In this document: positions 32,378 to 44,103 of the stretch, piece by piece
Layout of the letters: each line of letters starts with the position of its first letter
Numbering within the stretch: position 1 is the stretch's first letter
NCBI GenBank assembly: GCA_032988165.1
Contig: JANTQF010000052.1
Coordinates: forward strand, 62,001 to 126,000
Length of the DNA: 64,000 nucleotides
Source of the DNA: Emmonsiellopsis sp. PD_33
Taxonomy: Eukaryota > Ascomycota > Eurotiomycetes > Onygenales > Ajellomycetaceae
Direction of reading: 5' to 3'
Made by a program: the position numbers and the translations under genes
Notes under the pieces: generated by a model
Databases searched by the model: none
What the model was told of the DNA's origin: nothing
Seen by the model: only the letters and a program-made list of their open reading frames with translations

Positions 32378-34291
32378 GGCTATCGCTTAGTCATGGCAGA
32401 TCGGATTGGAATAGGGGTATGCATTCCGATTTTGTCAGTTGGGAGGGTTATCATAGTTGCCTTGGAATATGAAGCATTTATTGGTTAATTAATCCATATC
32501 CTTTGCTACTAAGAATGGAAAAAATTACTTTTTTTTGATGGGTTGGTTGGTTTAAATCCACAGTAGAAAGATAAAATATATATTTATCTACAACCTTATT
32601 AAGAGCAAGGTAGACTTGACTCCGGGGACCGATCAAGATATTGTATACGCTGTAGCGCGTGTAAGATTTGTAGGACACCAGCTTCAAGGGACCAAACTTG
32701 ATGGCACGTTGTTTAGGAAATGTCCACCAGAAAGAATATTGTTCTGTGTGAATATCCCCCCATCATTTTTGGCAGAATTACTATCTGTCTTTCTGGGATC
32801 CTTGTACGTAGGTCAAAAAGCCGTAATTTCCTGCACTTTCAGTGTCTAGAGACCCTTTCAATAACTAGAATGGAGCCTTTCAATAATGCACCAATTTTGC
32901 TAGAAGAATGAACGAGGAGGAAGCCGTGAAATGCTTCCTAAAAACACGATTATTTTCTCAGTTTAGCACCTTGTCTCCCTGCCGACATGCCTCGCCAATA
33001 CTTACCCCACACTTCAGTAGCGAGTGAGGGGTAACATGGTACTGTGGTTTTAGAGGCCCCAAGTCAATGGCTACTATTTTAGAAAACTGCAACTAGGTGC
33101 TGGCTTTGTCATAGGTAGTATTTGCTCTCCGAAGGTAAATGCCAAGAGATCGAAGAGGGTAGACACTCATTTCTGAGCTAGTGGCTGACACAAAACAACT
33201 TGAACTGTCCCGGATGTCAAATGCCCAGCAAAGCAAGCTGCCGGCGTGGATGGTGGTTCATCGGTCTTGGAAAAGGGGGGAGTTCGATGTCCGATAGTAA
33301 CGGCAACTATGCGGCGATCCAGGGCCCATGATTTATTCCGGGAAGTCCTGCCGAACCTTAACTTTAATCGCACTTATCCCTGTTCAACATGACTCGGACA
33401 TCTCAAGTACATGGAGTTGTATGGAGTCGCACCTCGGTTTGGTCGCTGGAGTCGGCCTGGGAAACAAACGTTGATATTGGCCTGGTCTGGCGGGCGGAGC
33501 TGCTTGCCGCAGCCTTGGTGAACGCGCTTTTCAGCCAGAGGAATTCCGGCTGAACGTCTAAGAGGTTAGTCCACAACGTTCACCACTCCTAACTAACTAT
33601 AAGAGTGACTAACTAGTGTCTTGTTTTCACAGCCCAATGAGCATCCCTTTCTGGTAATTCGGATGATCGTATCTGGATCCATCGACCCTCGGTACGCATG
33701 TAACGACCACAGAGTACAGCTGGCAACTATACATCCGAAACCCAGGGTATACAACCCCCCCAGTACTATTTTCACCAGGGAGACTAGGGTCCTTTGCAAA
33801 GCCAATAACTGCCTCCCTTACCCATAACTACCCTGTCGAGGCTACCGTACATCGAGAAATAATGCAGAATAATCACCTATTCAGGGCACGTGTCAGCTAC
33901 CTAGGTACGTTCCACCTCGCCCCATAACATGGACAGAAACCAAACTGCCTAGCCGCCTTTGAAGTTTGCTATGGTCTGCGTGAACCCATCCCAAATCCTT
34001 TCTAGCACTGCCTCTGGCCCCGCGGGCTAGGCGGCCGCGTGATGGAGTTACTATGTAAGCGCTCTGCACCTGGCCCCAAGCTATGGCCTCGTACTTGGGC
34101 TTTCGGATCCTAAGAGCTCACTACCCCTGAGGAAAGTTGGTAGCGAACCCGGCCAAATGGTTACTGGAACTGTTGCATTTGGCATTTTGAGAGATTAGTA
34201 ACAACATTGCAGCTGTTACCCTGGCCCCAAGTCTCAGTTTGCGCAGACACTACATGGAGTTACTAGATCTGTCTGCGATGTCTATCTGGGC

Positions 34292-34305
34292 TTCATATAT
34301 GAAGG
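34292..34305 (+). promoter_or_regulatory. candidate TATA box of the 161-aa gene
   Basis: TTCATATATGAA lies about 190 bp upstream of the ATG at 34494, followed by a pyrimidine-rich stretch that fits a transcription start region. Confidence 0.35.
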
Positions 34306-34493
34306 TCCCCCTCGACCTTCAGCAGGGCCCTTTCTTTTATTCACTAGGATAACTCAATATCAAACAGCTGCATATCGACTCCTTTTCGCATTCTGTATAC
34401 CTCCATCTCTGGGTTCTCCATTTTCGTTGACTCCTACATACTTTCCGCTATACGTACCTCCGCTCAGCAGCACCTCCCTTTATAGCCTTCGCA

Positions 34494-35075
34494 ATGACTC
34501 TGAACCTCCAGCAATTCATTGACTCCTTACGCACTCACCGCATCAATACGATAACCGAACTGCGCCGCGTAGAAAAGGCATTTGCACAATGCAATACCGT
34601 TACCTGCGCTGAAGCCATGGCCAACGCATGGATCTACTATGTCAACTCGAACAATCTCCTCAGCGAACTACGCTCCCTCACGAGAAACTACCCATTCAGC
34701 TCTGAATGTCTCGATGAGGCCAAAGCACTCGCCATCGCCGACCCCCAAAGTGCTCGCAGCCGGAACTACTGCTGGCTTGTTCTTTTCCAGATGCAGGAGA
34801 GGTCAGTCCACTCATTGCTTACGTTCAGCTATCGAGCTGCTGCTCATTTGGAAGCGTACATCTGGCCCAAAAGCTAACGAGTATTACAAACTACCAGGCA
34901 ATTGATTCCAAAGCATGCGAGGCAAATTGCGGCAAAGCCGGCCATGTGGGGAGGCAAAAAGCCCAGCATAAGGGATACTGAGCAGCTGTCCAACGCTTGC
35001 ATTGCAGAGTGGACAATGGCCCTCCGCCAGATGTTACGGCACTGGGAGCAGCCCCCTACTGCCTTGCCCCGTTAA
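34494..35075 (+). CDS. orphan 161-aa protein (2 exons)
   Basis: Exons 34494-34801 and 34898-35075 join in phase (donor GTCAGT, branch-like GCTAAC at about 34872, acceptor CAG) to 161 residues. Reading through the intron instead stops 25 codons later. There is no signal peptide or membrane segment. The first half is predicted helical with Cys at 33, 38, 75 and 94; the second half is basic (I-P-K-H-A-R-Q-I-A-A-K, W-G-G-K-K-P) and ends in a Trp/Arg-rich helix. No family was recognised. It stands alone between long spacers. Confidence 0.55.
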
Positions 35076-37446
35076 GCTACTTGATATTAGAGGCTAAGCC
35101 GTGTGAGCTTGCTACGGCAGTGGACCCCGATAGAAACCCCATGTCATCCTGCTACCCGGTATCTAGTTCGTTTCAGCCTTATATACGTCCTCGTTGTCAT
35201 CCTTGGCATGTGAGGTGATGGAGGTGGATACAGTTTTGGCTTTCTCTGTCTTGAATGTCCCTGTTCATCATCAATGTATCTTTCCCCTCGGATTTTGGGC
35301 ATATGGCGGGGGATTATAGACTGTCATGTAGGAGGCAGCAGTGAGGGCAACCCATTCTGATCATTTATTTGGTTATTCGTCACCTACACCGTTTTCTGGG
35401 ACTCTATCCCTTTCCTTCATCTATGCTATGTTAGATGTAGATCGCTACCGAATAGCCGACATCACTGCCGGACTGATTGCGCCTGTCATTTTATAGAGTT
35501 TCGAGAGTAAGAAAAAGGTTACATAGGCGTTTCCCGTTTAATCTGCACCAGATCCACAACGTTCCCTTCACGGATGCTTGAACGGCTGATGAACACTGCC
35601 ACTCCACAAATGTAATCTCATGCTGATACCGGACGGATAGATCTAGGGACGGGAAGGGCGTGGTATTCATCCCTAAGTGATGAAACCATAGGATCGACCC
35701 GAGACTTCACGTGGGAATAATAGGTAGTATATCTCTCTGATACTGCGGACTGAAAGTGGGTTCTTTCAGCGACCCCATACCTGGCTGGGATGGCCGTTCA
35801 GGTGAGGCTGGGGTCGAAGGAACTTGTGATAGATATATCTTATGGCCAAAGGACATGCTGCGGTCGGTTCTGGCTGGCATTTTGGATAGCCGTTGTTCTC
35901 TCGGCCAAACTTGATATTGACGTTGAAAGAAGCGCGGAAGACTCCATGGATGTGGGGTCGGGTCGAGGAACAAACGTTTTGAAATGGTGGGTTTATGGGA
36001 TGGAGGTCCATTTATTTCGTAACCCTCAATAGTGCATGCCAACAAATTGCCTCTCCCAACAAATGCTATATGATGTCCGATCTCTCCGGGAGCGAAGGTT
36101 GCCATTTGCCACGCAAAGGAGTTCTCGGAGTTATGGCCCCTGCATAACTACTCCATTAGTTAGCCGAGCGGGATTACAAATGGCCCCTTGACTCGGCGCT
36201 AGTGAGCTGGCAGTGCCCTGACTCAGCAGTTCCCCTATGAAGACGGTGTGATTACCTAAAACTTTGTTCAGCCCTGCGGACATGGGGCCGCATGGTCGAT
36301 GCTCGAACTCCACGCAGAACCTGGCCAATCGGTGCTCGCGATGGAGATCCTGGCATGGAAGTACATAAGCCGTTATGTCCAAGCCTCGCTGTCTCGCGTA
36401 GAACGTTTTAGGTGACATCGCCACGGCCTTCGAAGAGTTGGGTACTACTACTAGTAGACAAGAACTTCGTTGACGACTAGCAATATTAGCTCAAGGTGGA
36501 GTCGGGCACACAGTGCAGATACCATATATAGCCGATAGATGACCAGGCAGGACCAGTGAGTCTTGCAGATTAATCCTCCAATAGGCGAACCCGGTGATGG
36601 CAAAGTATGAGAAATCAATGAAGAAGTTGATATCGAGGATCTGGAAAGCAGCTACCGGCGAATAGGATGAGGAGTGAGACGCCCATCATGGCATTTCGGA
36701 ATTCAAATTGACCCGCCTCCTGTTTCGTTAGGCTTTCGGACAAGTCCTAGTTACGAGACTACTGTTCAAGGACTTTCCTTTCCTTCTTTCTTCTTCTTCT
36801 CCAAACTATGATGCCCAACCAGAAGGAGGTATGTATCAGTGCCCCATATACGTAGCCTAGCCGCCTGATTGGAGAATGCACATGGTGGACAGTATTGTCT
36901 CCATTTGCCGCTCTTCAGTGCCGTGTGGTGAACGCTAAACTTGACGGAAGCTGAACATCAGATTATAGGACCGACGAATGGAGTCCTAGGTTGGGAATCG
37001 TAATATATAGCTGCATATTTCAAATCGATTTATTGGAGCAAATGAGTGGGTTCGACATGCCACGGCAGCTAAAAACACACATATGGGCAAAAGGAGAGTC
37101 ACCAGCCCATTTCGAGGAATGGTACCAGGCTTGGTAGGTATACTCGAAACCTAGCATCGCTCCCACCGAATTCCACACACCCAGTAAAAGAGTGTCGAGC
37201 TTTGAAATGAATACATCGAATATCCGAGCGACGGTCCGCCTGGCATCCAAAATCGTTTAAAGAAGGTACCAAGGTATAAACGCACGAACGATCGTTTCGT
37301 ACGATTTGTTTGTTAAGCCGCTTGTTATGAAGCGTAAGTGCGAATGAAACAGTGAATATCGCCGAACGACCCTGTCCCTTGTCGAAGGTGCTAAGTACAC
37401 CCTCCCGAAAATCGACAACCGACAAAAATTCGAAAGTCCATTTCCT
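35076..37446. other. intergenic, about 2.4 kb, no supportable gene
   Basis: Moderate-length minus-strand open frames at 35707-36105 and 36131-36418 have mixed composition but no motif and no convincing splice join. A polypyrimidine tract lies at 36772-36802. It could hold an eroded gene. Confidence 0.4.
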
Positions 37447-38285
37447 TCACGTTGATTTCCTTGCAGAGCTCCTTTCTAATCTCTTTGCCCTCCGTTCCTT
37501 CTTACTTTGTAGCTTCTTCTGCGTCTCCGAGTCCTTTTCCATCATTGCGCGCACAATCGACCGACCTTCTTCCCGATCCTCGTCCTTGTGAATATTTAAG
37601 CCCTGGGTCTGAAGGAAGTGGAATTCCCCATCATAATGGGACTTGAGCCACCGTTTTTCGGCTTCCGTATAAGTGTCTGCTTGACTATTTGACCCCTTGG
37701 TGCGAAAGGCATACCACCTCTCCATTTCGCTACTAGGCCATGAAACGCTGAAAAAGGTAGGTTCTCCCCCACTCCCCAGGGTAGAGGGACCTAAACGAGG
37801 ACCAACAGGTGGTCCGCTCAGCTTGAGCTCTAATAGTTGAGCGGGGGCATGAAAGTATGCGACCTGCTGGCCGTCTTTATCCTTGATCCCACCTTTCTGG
37901 GGATGGGCAAAATCAGTAAGGATCTCGTAGTCTTGGATAATTGGTGCGCCTAAAATGTTGGCAATGAGGGACGGAGCATGGAGCACGTTTTTAAGACGCA
38001 TAGTGTAATGGGCATTCGCTCCATGGCGATTTTTGCCTCGCTTGGTTATCAGTTCGACGGTGCCAATACCAAGGACGGGAATTGGGCGGGGCATGAAGGG
38101 GGGCATTTCTAGCCTGGTTTCGAAAGGGGTGTAATCGATGAACCATGCTCGATCCCTTGCCGCACTGGTGACAATTAATATTTCGGGCTGATATGGGAAA
38201 GGCGATGTGCTCACTGAACATTAGAGTTATATGAAAATACCCAGTGCGGACAACGCAGACTGGCGTCTGTCGAGTCGGTTGGCAT
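37447..38285 (-). CDS. protein related to the Copia-type polyprotein beta-barrel (2 exons)
   Basis: A 71-nt first exon (38215-38285) is joined through a 50-nt GTGAGC...CAG intron to 37447-38164, giving 262 residues. The join creates H-W-V-F-S-Y-N-S-N-V-H-A-A-R-D-R-A-W-F, the pattern of a fungal hypothetical family related to the retropepsin-like/TNT1-94 beta-barrel of Copia polyproteins (W-h-h-D-S-G-A-S-x-H-h). Further on come V-L-G-I-G-T-V-E-L and L-K-N-V-L-H-A-P-S-L-I-A-N-I-L-G, which parallel the element's G-x-G-x-V and L-x-N-V-L-x-V-P-x-L-x-x-N-L-L. The catalytic Asp-Ser-Gly is absent, so no protease activity is expected. The C-terminus is highly basic. No other retroelement domains flank it, suggesting a host gene. 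Confidence 0.7.
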
Positions 38286-39914
38286 TGTGACAACTCTTTG
38301 TTGCCGAAAATCAGTAACTAGGATGGAGCAACCCAATAGAAACTGAAATTAAGAGGCCGGGAGGAGGGAGAGATCAAGGGATATTTTTGCAGAGTTGCCG
38401 AGACGCCGAGCTGACACAGCAACACGTCGCAACTCGCGAGAAGATCGCGCTCACTTGGGCTTAATTGAGCACAACTCAGAGTTAACGATGACATGCACAT
38501 AGGCGTCAATACCGGAAATCGCATTCGTCAGAAAGCCGAGTCAGATGCGTAATATATTCGTAGATAGACGAATCTAGATACTACTAATTGTTGATGGTGG
38601 ACATGCTGGAATTGTTCGGGCCAGCGAGCTTTGTCACGTGGAAATTGCTTTCCTCTTTGGGATTAGATTCACCTAGTGAATAGGATTAGGTAATCATACT
38701 GAGCCAGTCCTGTTGTGAATCAAGATTATCGATCCCTCTGAAAATATCAACTATTAAAGGCCTTTTTAGTGAATCTTTCACATCTGACAGACTTTGGAGT
38801 AGGTCTAGATGGTGGTAGAAATCATGTAGCAAGTTAGTTTCAGCGGGAATTTCGATAATATATGGCGGAGTTTAGTTGGGTTTGATTTCGCAACCTCAGG
38901 TTATCGACAAAGAATTTCCTCTGGCCATACAAAGTGGATAGAAAAACAGTATATTTACCACTGAAGGCTCGCATAAAAGCCAGTCCAATATGAGCAAAAC
39001 CCACGGACGAGGCACTCCCTCATCAATGTAAAACTCGAGGGCAACCGTTGCACGGAACTAATCCATCCTGGGGAAAAGGGGATTGGATATAAGAGCGTTC
39101 GAGTAAAGCCCTTTCACATCCTGCAACCAAAGTAAATAGATAAACGACAATGAGTCCAAGGACCAAGGGTGAATGAAGTTCAACGAACACTTTGGAAGTT
39201 GGGTTTAAACGCCCAAAAACTAAAAGTGTGGGGTTCTTGCGCACGGCCCTCCACGTGGGGGAGAAAACCATGGAACTAGGAAACCTTGTATCTATAATTA
39301 GATCACTCTAATATGACAGCCCAACCTCCAGTCGACAGATTCTTAAATATAGCTGCTTCGTGTCTAATGCGACCAGCATGTAGGAACCGTCATTTGATCC
39401 CGCGGTGGGTTTTACATTACCATGCATGCATGCATGAATCTATATCTATGGACGTATACGGGCGTGTGGCATGATCATGATGTCTTTCATTGTGACTTCG
39501 AGATTTAGCAATAGGATATTTTAGATACGGTTTGGAGACTTTCCGGGGGACGGTTAGAGATATGTAGCTCCATGTAAGACATAGTCCATTGTAAGGGTAT
39601 TGTTCTGCTTCTCCGGTTCCATCCAGGACCTTGTGCTCGTCTGAAGGAACATCAGCGTGAGATTTTCCGCACCAAATGGGCGATGGGGGGAATGAAGAGG
39701 GAAGATGAGATAGATGAGAGAGGAAAGGCTAAATAGGTTTAATTGGGAGGGGAGCAGATGAGTTTTTGGGATGCATGCAAACTAAATCATGTAGGGTGTG
39801 AGTGTATATTAGTTTATTATTTCCTCTCAAAAATCAAAAATAAACAGGATTGGAATACCGAGATATCGTGCCGGCTGGGAAAATGGCCGGAGCGGCAAAA
39901 ATGTATGATGACGA
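38286..39914. other. intergenic, about 1.6 kb, no gene seen
   Basis: 5' flank of the Copia-like gene and 3' flank of SRP receptor alpha. A/T-rich, with a short GCAT repeat at 39421-39435. No gene is supported. Confidence 0.5.
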
Positions 39915-41993
39915 TTACTTCATCAGAAGCCCAACTGCCCATGGAACACTCAGCCCCCTCAGATCACCGTAGTGCTGGCCAACACCCAGGAAAACAACTG
40001 GAATTCCTGTAGCATGGACCATGCTAACAAGGGTACCAACCATGTCTCCAACGGTATCACATTTACTGATGATAAATCCGTCCAGTCCTCGACCGGTACC
40101 AAAAGCTTGGTTGAAATTGCGTGCTTGCATAACACTGTCTGTGCCAACCAGTGCCTCACCAACCATGAAAATCTTATCAGGTTGTGCAAACTTGGCAAAT
40201 TTCTCGAGGGAAGACATGAGACGCTGATCGTTGTGTCGTCGACCGGCGGTATCAATAAGAACGACGTCAAAATCATTCGCAGCGCCGAAGCTTACAGCAT
40301 CCTTGGCCACATTTGCGGCGTCTTTGCCGTATCCCTTTTCGTATAGCTCGACATGCCCAATGTTTTCGCGGGAGCTTAATTCTTTTAAATTCCGTGCGTG
40401 TACTCGAAGCTGTTCGACAGCACCAGAACGGAATGTATCACAAGCTGCGATAAGCACACGGTAATTGTTTTGGAGCAGGAAGAAGCATATTTTGCTGAGG
40501 TTGGTAGATTTTCCAACGCCATTTACTCCAACGATGGAAATAACGTATGGTCGACGAGATTGTTGTTTGTTCGACGGCGAAGTAACTGCTTCGATCTCCC
40601 GAAGAAGATCCAGGGACGATGTGGGAGTAAGTATTTTGCGGAGAGACGACTCCATCGCGGAACGAAGAGCGGCGTCAATACTCTGGAAACTTCCTGTTTT
40701 CTTCCCAACTAGCTCCTGCTCGACTCCGTCACATAGCCGGACTGCTGCCTCGCGTGCGACGTTCTTCTTCAATAAGTGTTCCTCCATAGCTTTCAATGGC
40801 TTCTCCAAGTCCCCCTTGGTCAAAACTTTCCCGCCAACTATGTTCCGGAATAATCCACCTATAGCGCCCAAGCCATAACCTACAACACCATTAGACGAAC
40901 CAGCTTTAGCTTTAGCAGCATCAGCGTTCTGTAGAATGGAATGGACTTCGTCACCAAGATCTTTTAGGACAAATTGTCCCTTCTTGGTTTTTGTTCCCCA
41001 TGAATCCTGATCCACGGCTTCCACCGCAGGAGTAGCTCCGTTCGATGCGATAGCATTTGCATCCGGGGCGGAGTAATCAAGAATTTCTCCATCATCCTCA
41101 TCCGCGTATCCCTCAGCGTTCCATGTTCGCATTTTCTTTCCCCCTGACTTTGCATTCTTCGCCTTTTTGATCGTGTCCTCGCCTGATGAGATGTTGGCGT
41201 TCGCGTTCGCAGCTTTCCGCGCGCGACGTGAAGCACGACCACCTGGCCCAGACTTTGCAGCGAGGATGTGGTTTGAGATAGGGGTGGCTGGTCTCGAGGT
41301 CTCTGGAGTTTGGGAAGGCGAACTCTCGTTTGAGTTCGCCACGGCCCGCGCAGCATGATGCTGCGCTATCAGGGAGTCAGTACGGTAGACGACCGATTGA
41401 TTGCGAGTCAACGTACCGGGATGAAGACCAGGGACTGGTGGTGGGGGAGGGCCTCCGTTATCAGCTTCAACAAGCGTATCCTTTTTCTCCTCGACTGTAA
41501 AACGAGGGCCATTTTCTGCCACCGTTCCTGAAGCAGCCTCCAGCTCCCTCACTTGCTGCTCGAAATACTTGTCAAACGGGTATTCAATTGCCCTTGACTG
41601 CGGCTGCTTGAGCTGGTCCTTGTACATTTCGACAAAAATGGTGGTAATATTATCGAGAAGTTCGTCAATCCAGGACAAATGGAGTAGTGACTGGTAAACT
41701 GCCTATATCCAAGTTGATACCCAAAGTTAGAAGGGCATAGCATATTGGCATGGGAGACATCGTCCACATACCACGAAGATCAACCCGAACTCCTTCGCCC
41801 GCTTCCACTTCAGTGTATACTTCTCCTTTTTATATTTCGGAGCCACGCCATCGGTCCCCGACTCCTGCTGGAGCTTCTCCTCGATAAAGACATCGCTGAT
41901 CAAGCTGTTGATGATCTGATTGCCCACCGGCGCATACGATTTGGACCACAGCACAACGCCGGACGTGGTGATGATTTCGAAGGTATCGAGCAT
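39915..41993 (-). CDS. SRP101: signal recognition particle receptor subunit alpha (2 exons)
   Basis: GTPase that docks SRP-ribosome complexes at the ER membrane. Exons 41772-41993 and 39915-41702 (69-nt intron, GTATGT donor) encode 669 residues. The SRX longin-like domain that binds the beta subunit occupies about 1-135. A disordered, charged linker follows. The NG domain has G1 G-V-N-G-V-G-K-S-T at 466-474, then D-T-F-R-S-G-A-V-E-Q-L, D-T-A-G-R-R-H-N-D (G3), S-K-C-D-T (G4) and L-G-V-G-Q-H-Y-G-D-L at the C-terminus. All catalytic motifs are intact. Divergent from Yif1. Confidence 0.97.
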
Positions 41994-42412
41994 GGCGGTT
42001 AAGAGTGGACGAGGAGCAAGCGAGAGAAGAGGAGAGCAGAAGAATGAAGTTGTTGAACAGGAGGTTGTCGATGCGGCTCAGTGCGGAAATTCGATGCGGG
42101 CAAGGACGCCGGGTGCACGGGCCAGGTGTCTTACGTCAGCGAGAACAGACCAGGTGTGGCACTTTGTTTGGCGGAATTTTTGGCGGGCGATGACGGCAAT
42201 ATCAAGATCAATCTCGGCTTGACCACAACCATCTCCCCTCCACTCTGCATCCTCGCATCCCGGCCGAGTATAGTCCCACGGCGCTTGATAGCTCCCCGCC
42301 TCCGTCATTGTGACCCCCACGACCCCGCCAGCCGCTAATTCTGTGAACACCGTTGCCTTTCGATGCCAACCCCAGTCCCCGTCGTCACCGCACCTCGCCC
42401 TTGAATCCCACT
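41994..42412. promoter_or_regulatory. bidirectional promoter of SRP receptor alpha and Yif1
   Basis: 419 bp separate the two start codons. A CRE-like half-site CTTACGTCAG (minus-strand CTGACGTAAG) sits at 42130-42139, compatible with a bZIP regulator. Co-regulation is inferred. Confidence 0.5.
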
Positions 42413-43617
42413 ATGCACCGCACGCCTTTTGCTCCTCCGCCCGCCCAGTCTCCTCCTCTTCACCATCCAGTCCCCCAGCATGTGTCTACAGTTCCGATGA
42501 TGCGGTCGCCGCCCCCTCCTGCTCCCCAGCACTCACAGTCGTCGAGCTATGGGAACCCCTACCAGCCTGCCCCTGCCCAGGGCGGTAGTGGGAGTTTTGG
42601 GCCTGGCTTTGGTGGATTCATAAATGAACCGGGCGCGCAGCTGGGCCTCCAGTTTGGCAAGAATGCTGTGATAGCAGGGCAGGAATACATGGAACAGAAT
42701 GTATGGATCCTCTACTGGAATGGCAAATTCTAGGGTTCTTCACGATTGTTTCAAAAGCTTGATATCTGACCGCCTAATTTGATAGCTAAATCGTTATGTC
42801 TCCATTCCCGCCTTGAAACACTATTTCAACGTTTCGAACTCATATGTCCTCAATAAACTCACACTCGTACTTTTCCCCTGGCGACATAAGCCTTGGTCAC
42901 GCCAACAGGCCCGGTTATCACAGCCAGGTGTGAATGGCCAAATCTCGCAGCCCCAGTACACATCGATATATCTTCCACCAAGAGATGACCTCAATTCCCC
43001 AGACATGTACATTCCCGCCATGGCATTGTTGACCTACATCATCCTCTCGACCGCCCTGGCTGGTTTGCGGGGCAGCTTCCATCCCGAACTTTTGGGCTCG
43101 ATCACAACCACCGCCATTGCGGTAGTCATTTTCGAAATTCTTTGCCTCAAAATCGCCATGTACATTCTCAACATTAATAACGACTCGCAACTTCTCGATC
43201 TCATGGCTTACTCCGGCTATAAATTCGTGGGCATTATTGCCACGCTTGTTTCATCAGAAGTACTCACGCCAGGACAAGGCACTGGTAGCTGGGTTGGCTG
43301 GACTGTATTCACGTATACCTTCCTTGCAAATGCCTTCTTCCTTGTAAGTCCTGTTAATGTCCATTCCCCTTATGTGAACTAACACTTTCTAGCTCCGATC
43401 TCTGAAGTATGTTCTCCTCCCTGACTCCGCTAGCGACTCACCCATGCGCGGGGGCACAATGCCTACCGTGGCCCGATCACAACGCAACCGACGAACCCAA
43501 TTCCTATTCATCTACTCCTATGTTGTCCAGTTCATCTTCATGTGGGTCTTGAGTAGAGAAGAACCCGTTGCATCAGCTGTCGTATCGAAGGTTGGAGGAA
43601 CGAACAGCTCTTCATAA
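42413..43617 (+). CDS. YIF1: Yif1/Hrf1 family ER-Golgi transport protein (3 exons)
   Basis: Multi-pass protein that works with Yip1 and Rab GTPases in COPII vesicle traffic. Exons 42413-42700, 42786-43343 and 43393-43617 encode 356 residues. The cytoplasmic N-terminus is Pro-rich (H-P-V-P-Q-H-V-S-T-V-P). Then come G-Q-E-Y-M-E-Q-N, L-N-R-Y-V-S-I-P-A-L-K-H-Y-F-N-V-S-N-S-Y-V, K-L-x-L-V-L-F-P-W-R-H-K-P-W, D-D-L-N-S-P-D-M-Y-I-P, and five hydrophobic segments. R-S-Q-R-N-R-R-T-Q-F-L-F precedes the last membrane helix. The ATG at 42413 is the first in frame. Confidence 0.95.
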
Positions 43618-44103
43618 TGACCTCTCTTCCCTCCTTATTATGCTCCTCGTGCCTCCTTACCGTTTGTGTGGTATGTTAAATGGGAAAATAACGTATAAGC
43701 CAAGTGGGTATGGTTTAGAGAGTGACATGTTAGCTTTTAATGGCGCTTAGATCCAGTGTCGGTTGGAGCGTGTTGATTTATTTTAGTTGCTGATTTTGGG
43801 AAAGATTTTACTTTTGTTCTTGCTTTGACTCTTGCCCTTTTTTACGAAATACCATATTAAAATATAGTTAGTTGCGTTTGTCTTTTACTATTTGCCGGCT
43901 TTTTCTATTTCTTACTTCTACCTTTTCTACATACCCCGGCTCTGCCGTACAGTCTACAATTCATTGCTTATATATACACCTTTCCTTACTCCTGTTGGCG
44001 CACGAATTTTCACGAAACAAGAAACAAAATAACACTCTAATCAATTTAATATACCCAACCCCCCTGTTACCATATCTCTATAGCCTCCTAAGCTGCCACC
44101 CCT
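43618..44103. other. intergenic between convergent genes
   Basis: T-rich 3' flanks of Yif1 (+) and the next minus-strand gene. No gene is seen. Confidence 0.6.

Larger units (their letters stand above)
31973..34493. other. intergenic, about 2.5 kb
   Basis: Divergent spacer between the MFS transporter (-) and the 161-aa orphan gene (+). Contains the GATA palindrome at 32359-32377 and A/T-rich sequence at 32450-32610. Short matches (TGGAGTTACTA, CTGGCCCCAAG) recur at about 34044/34254 and 34070/34221. No coding gene is supported. Confidence 0.45.

Noticed and set aside
35707..36418. Two adjacent minus-strand open frames
   Set aside because: No motif, no convincing donor/acceptor pair that keeps phase, and the upstream frame begins without a good start context. 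Possibly an eroded gene.
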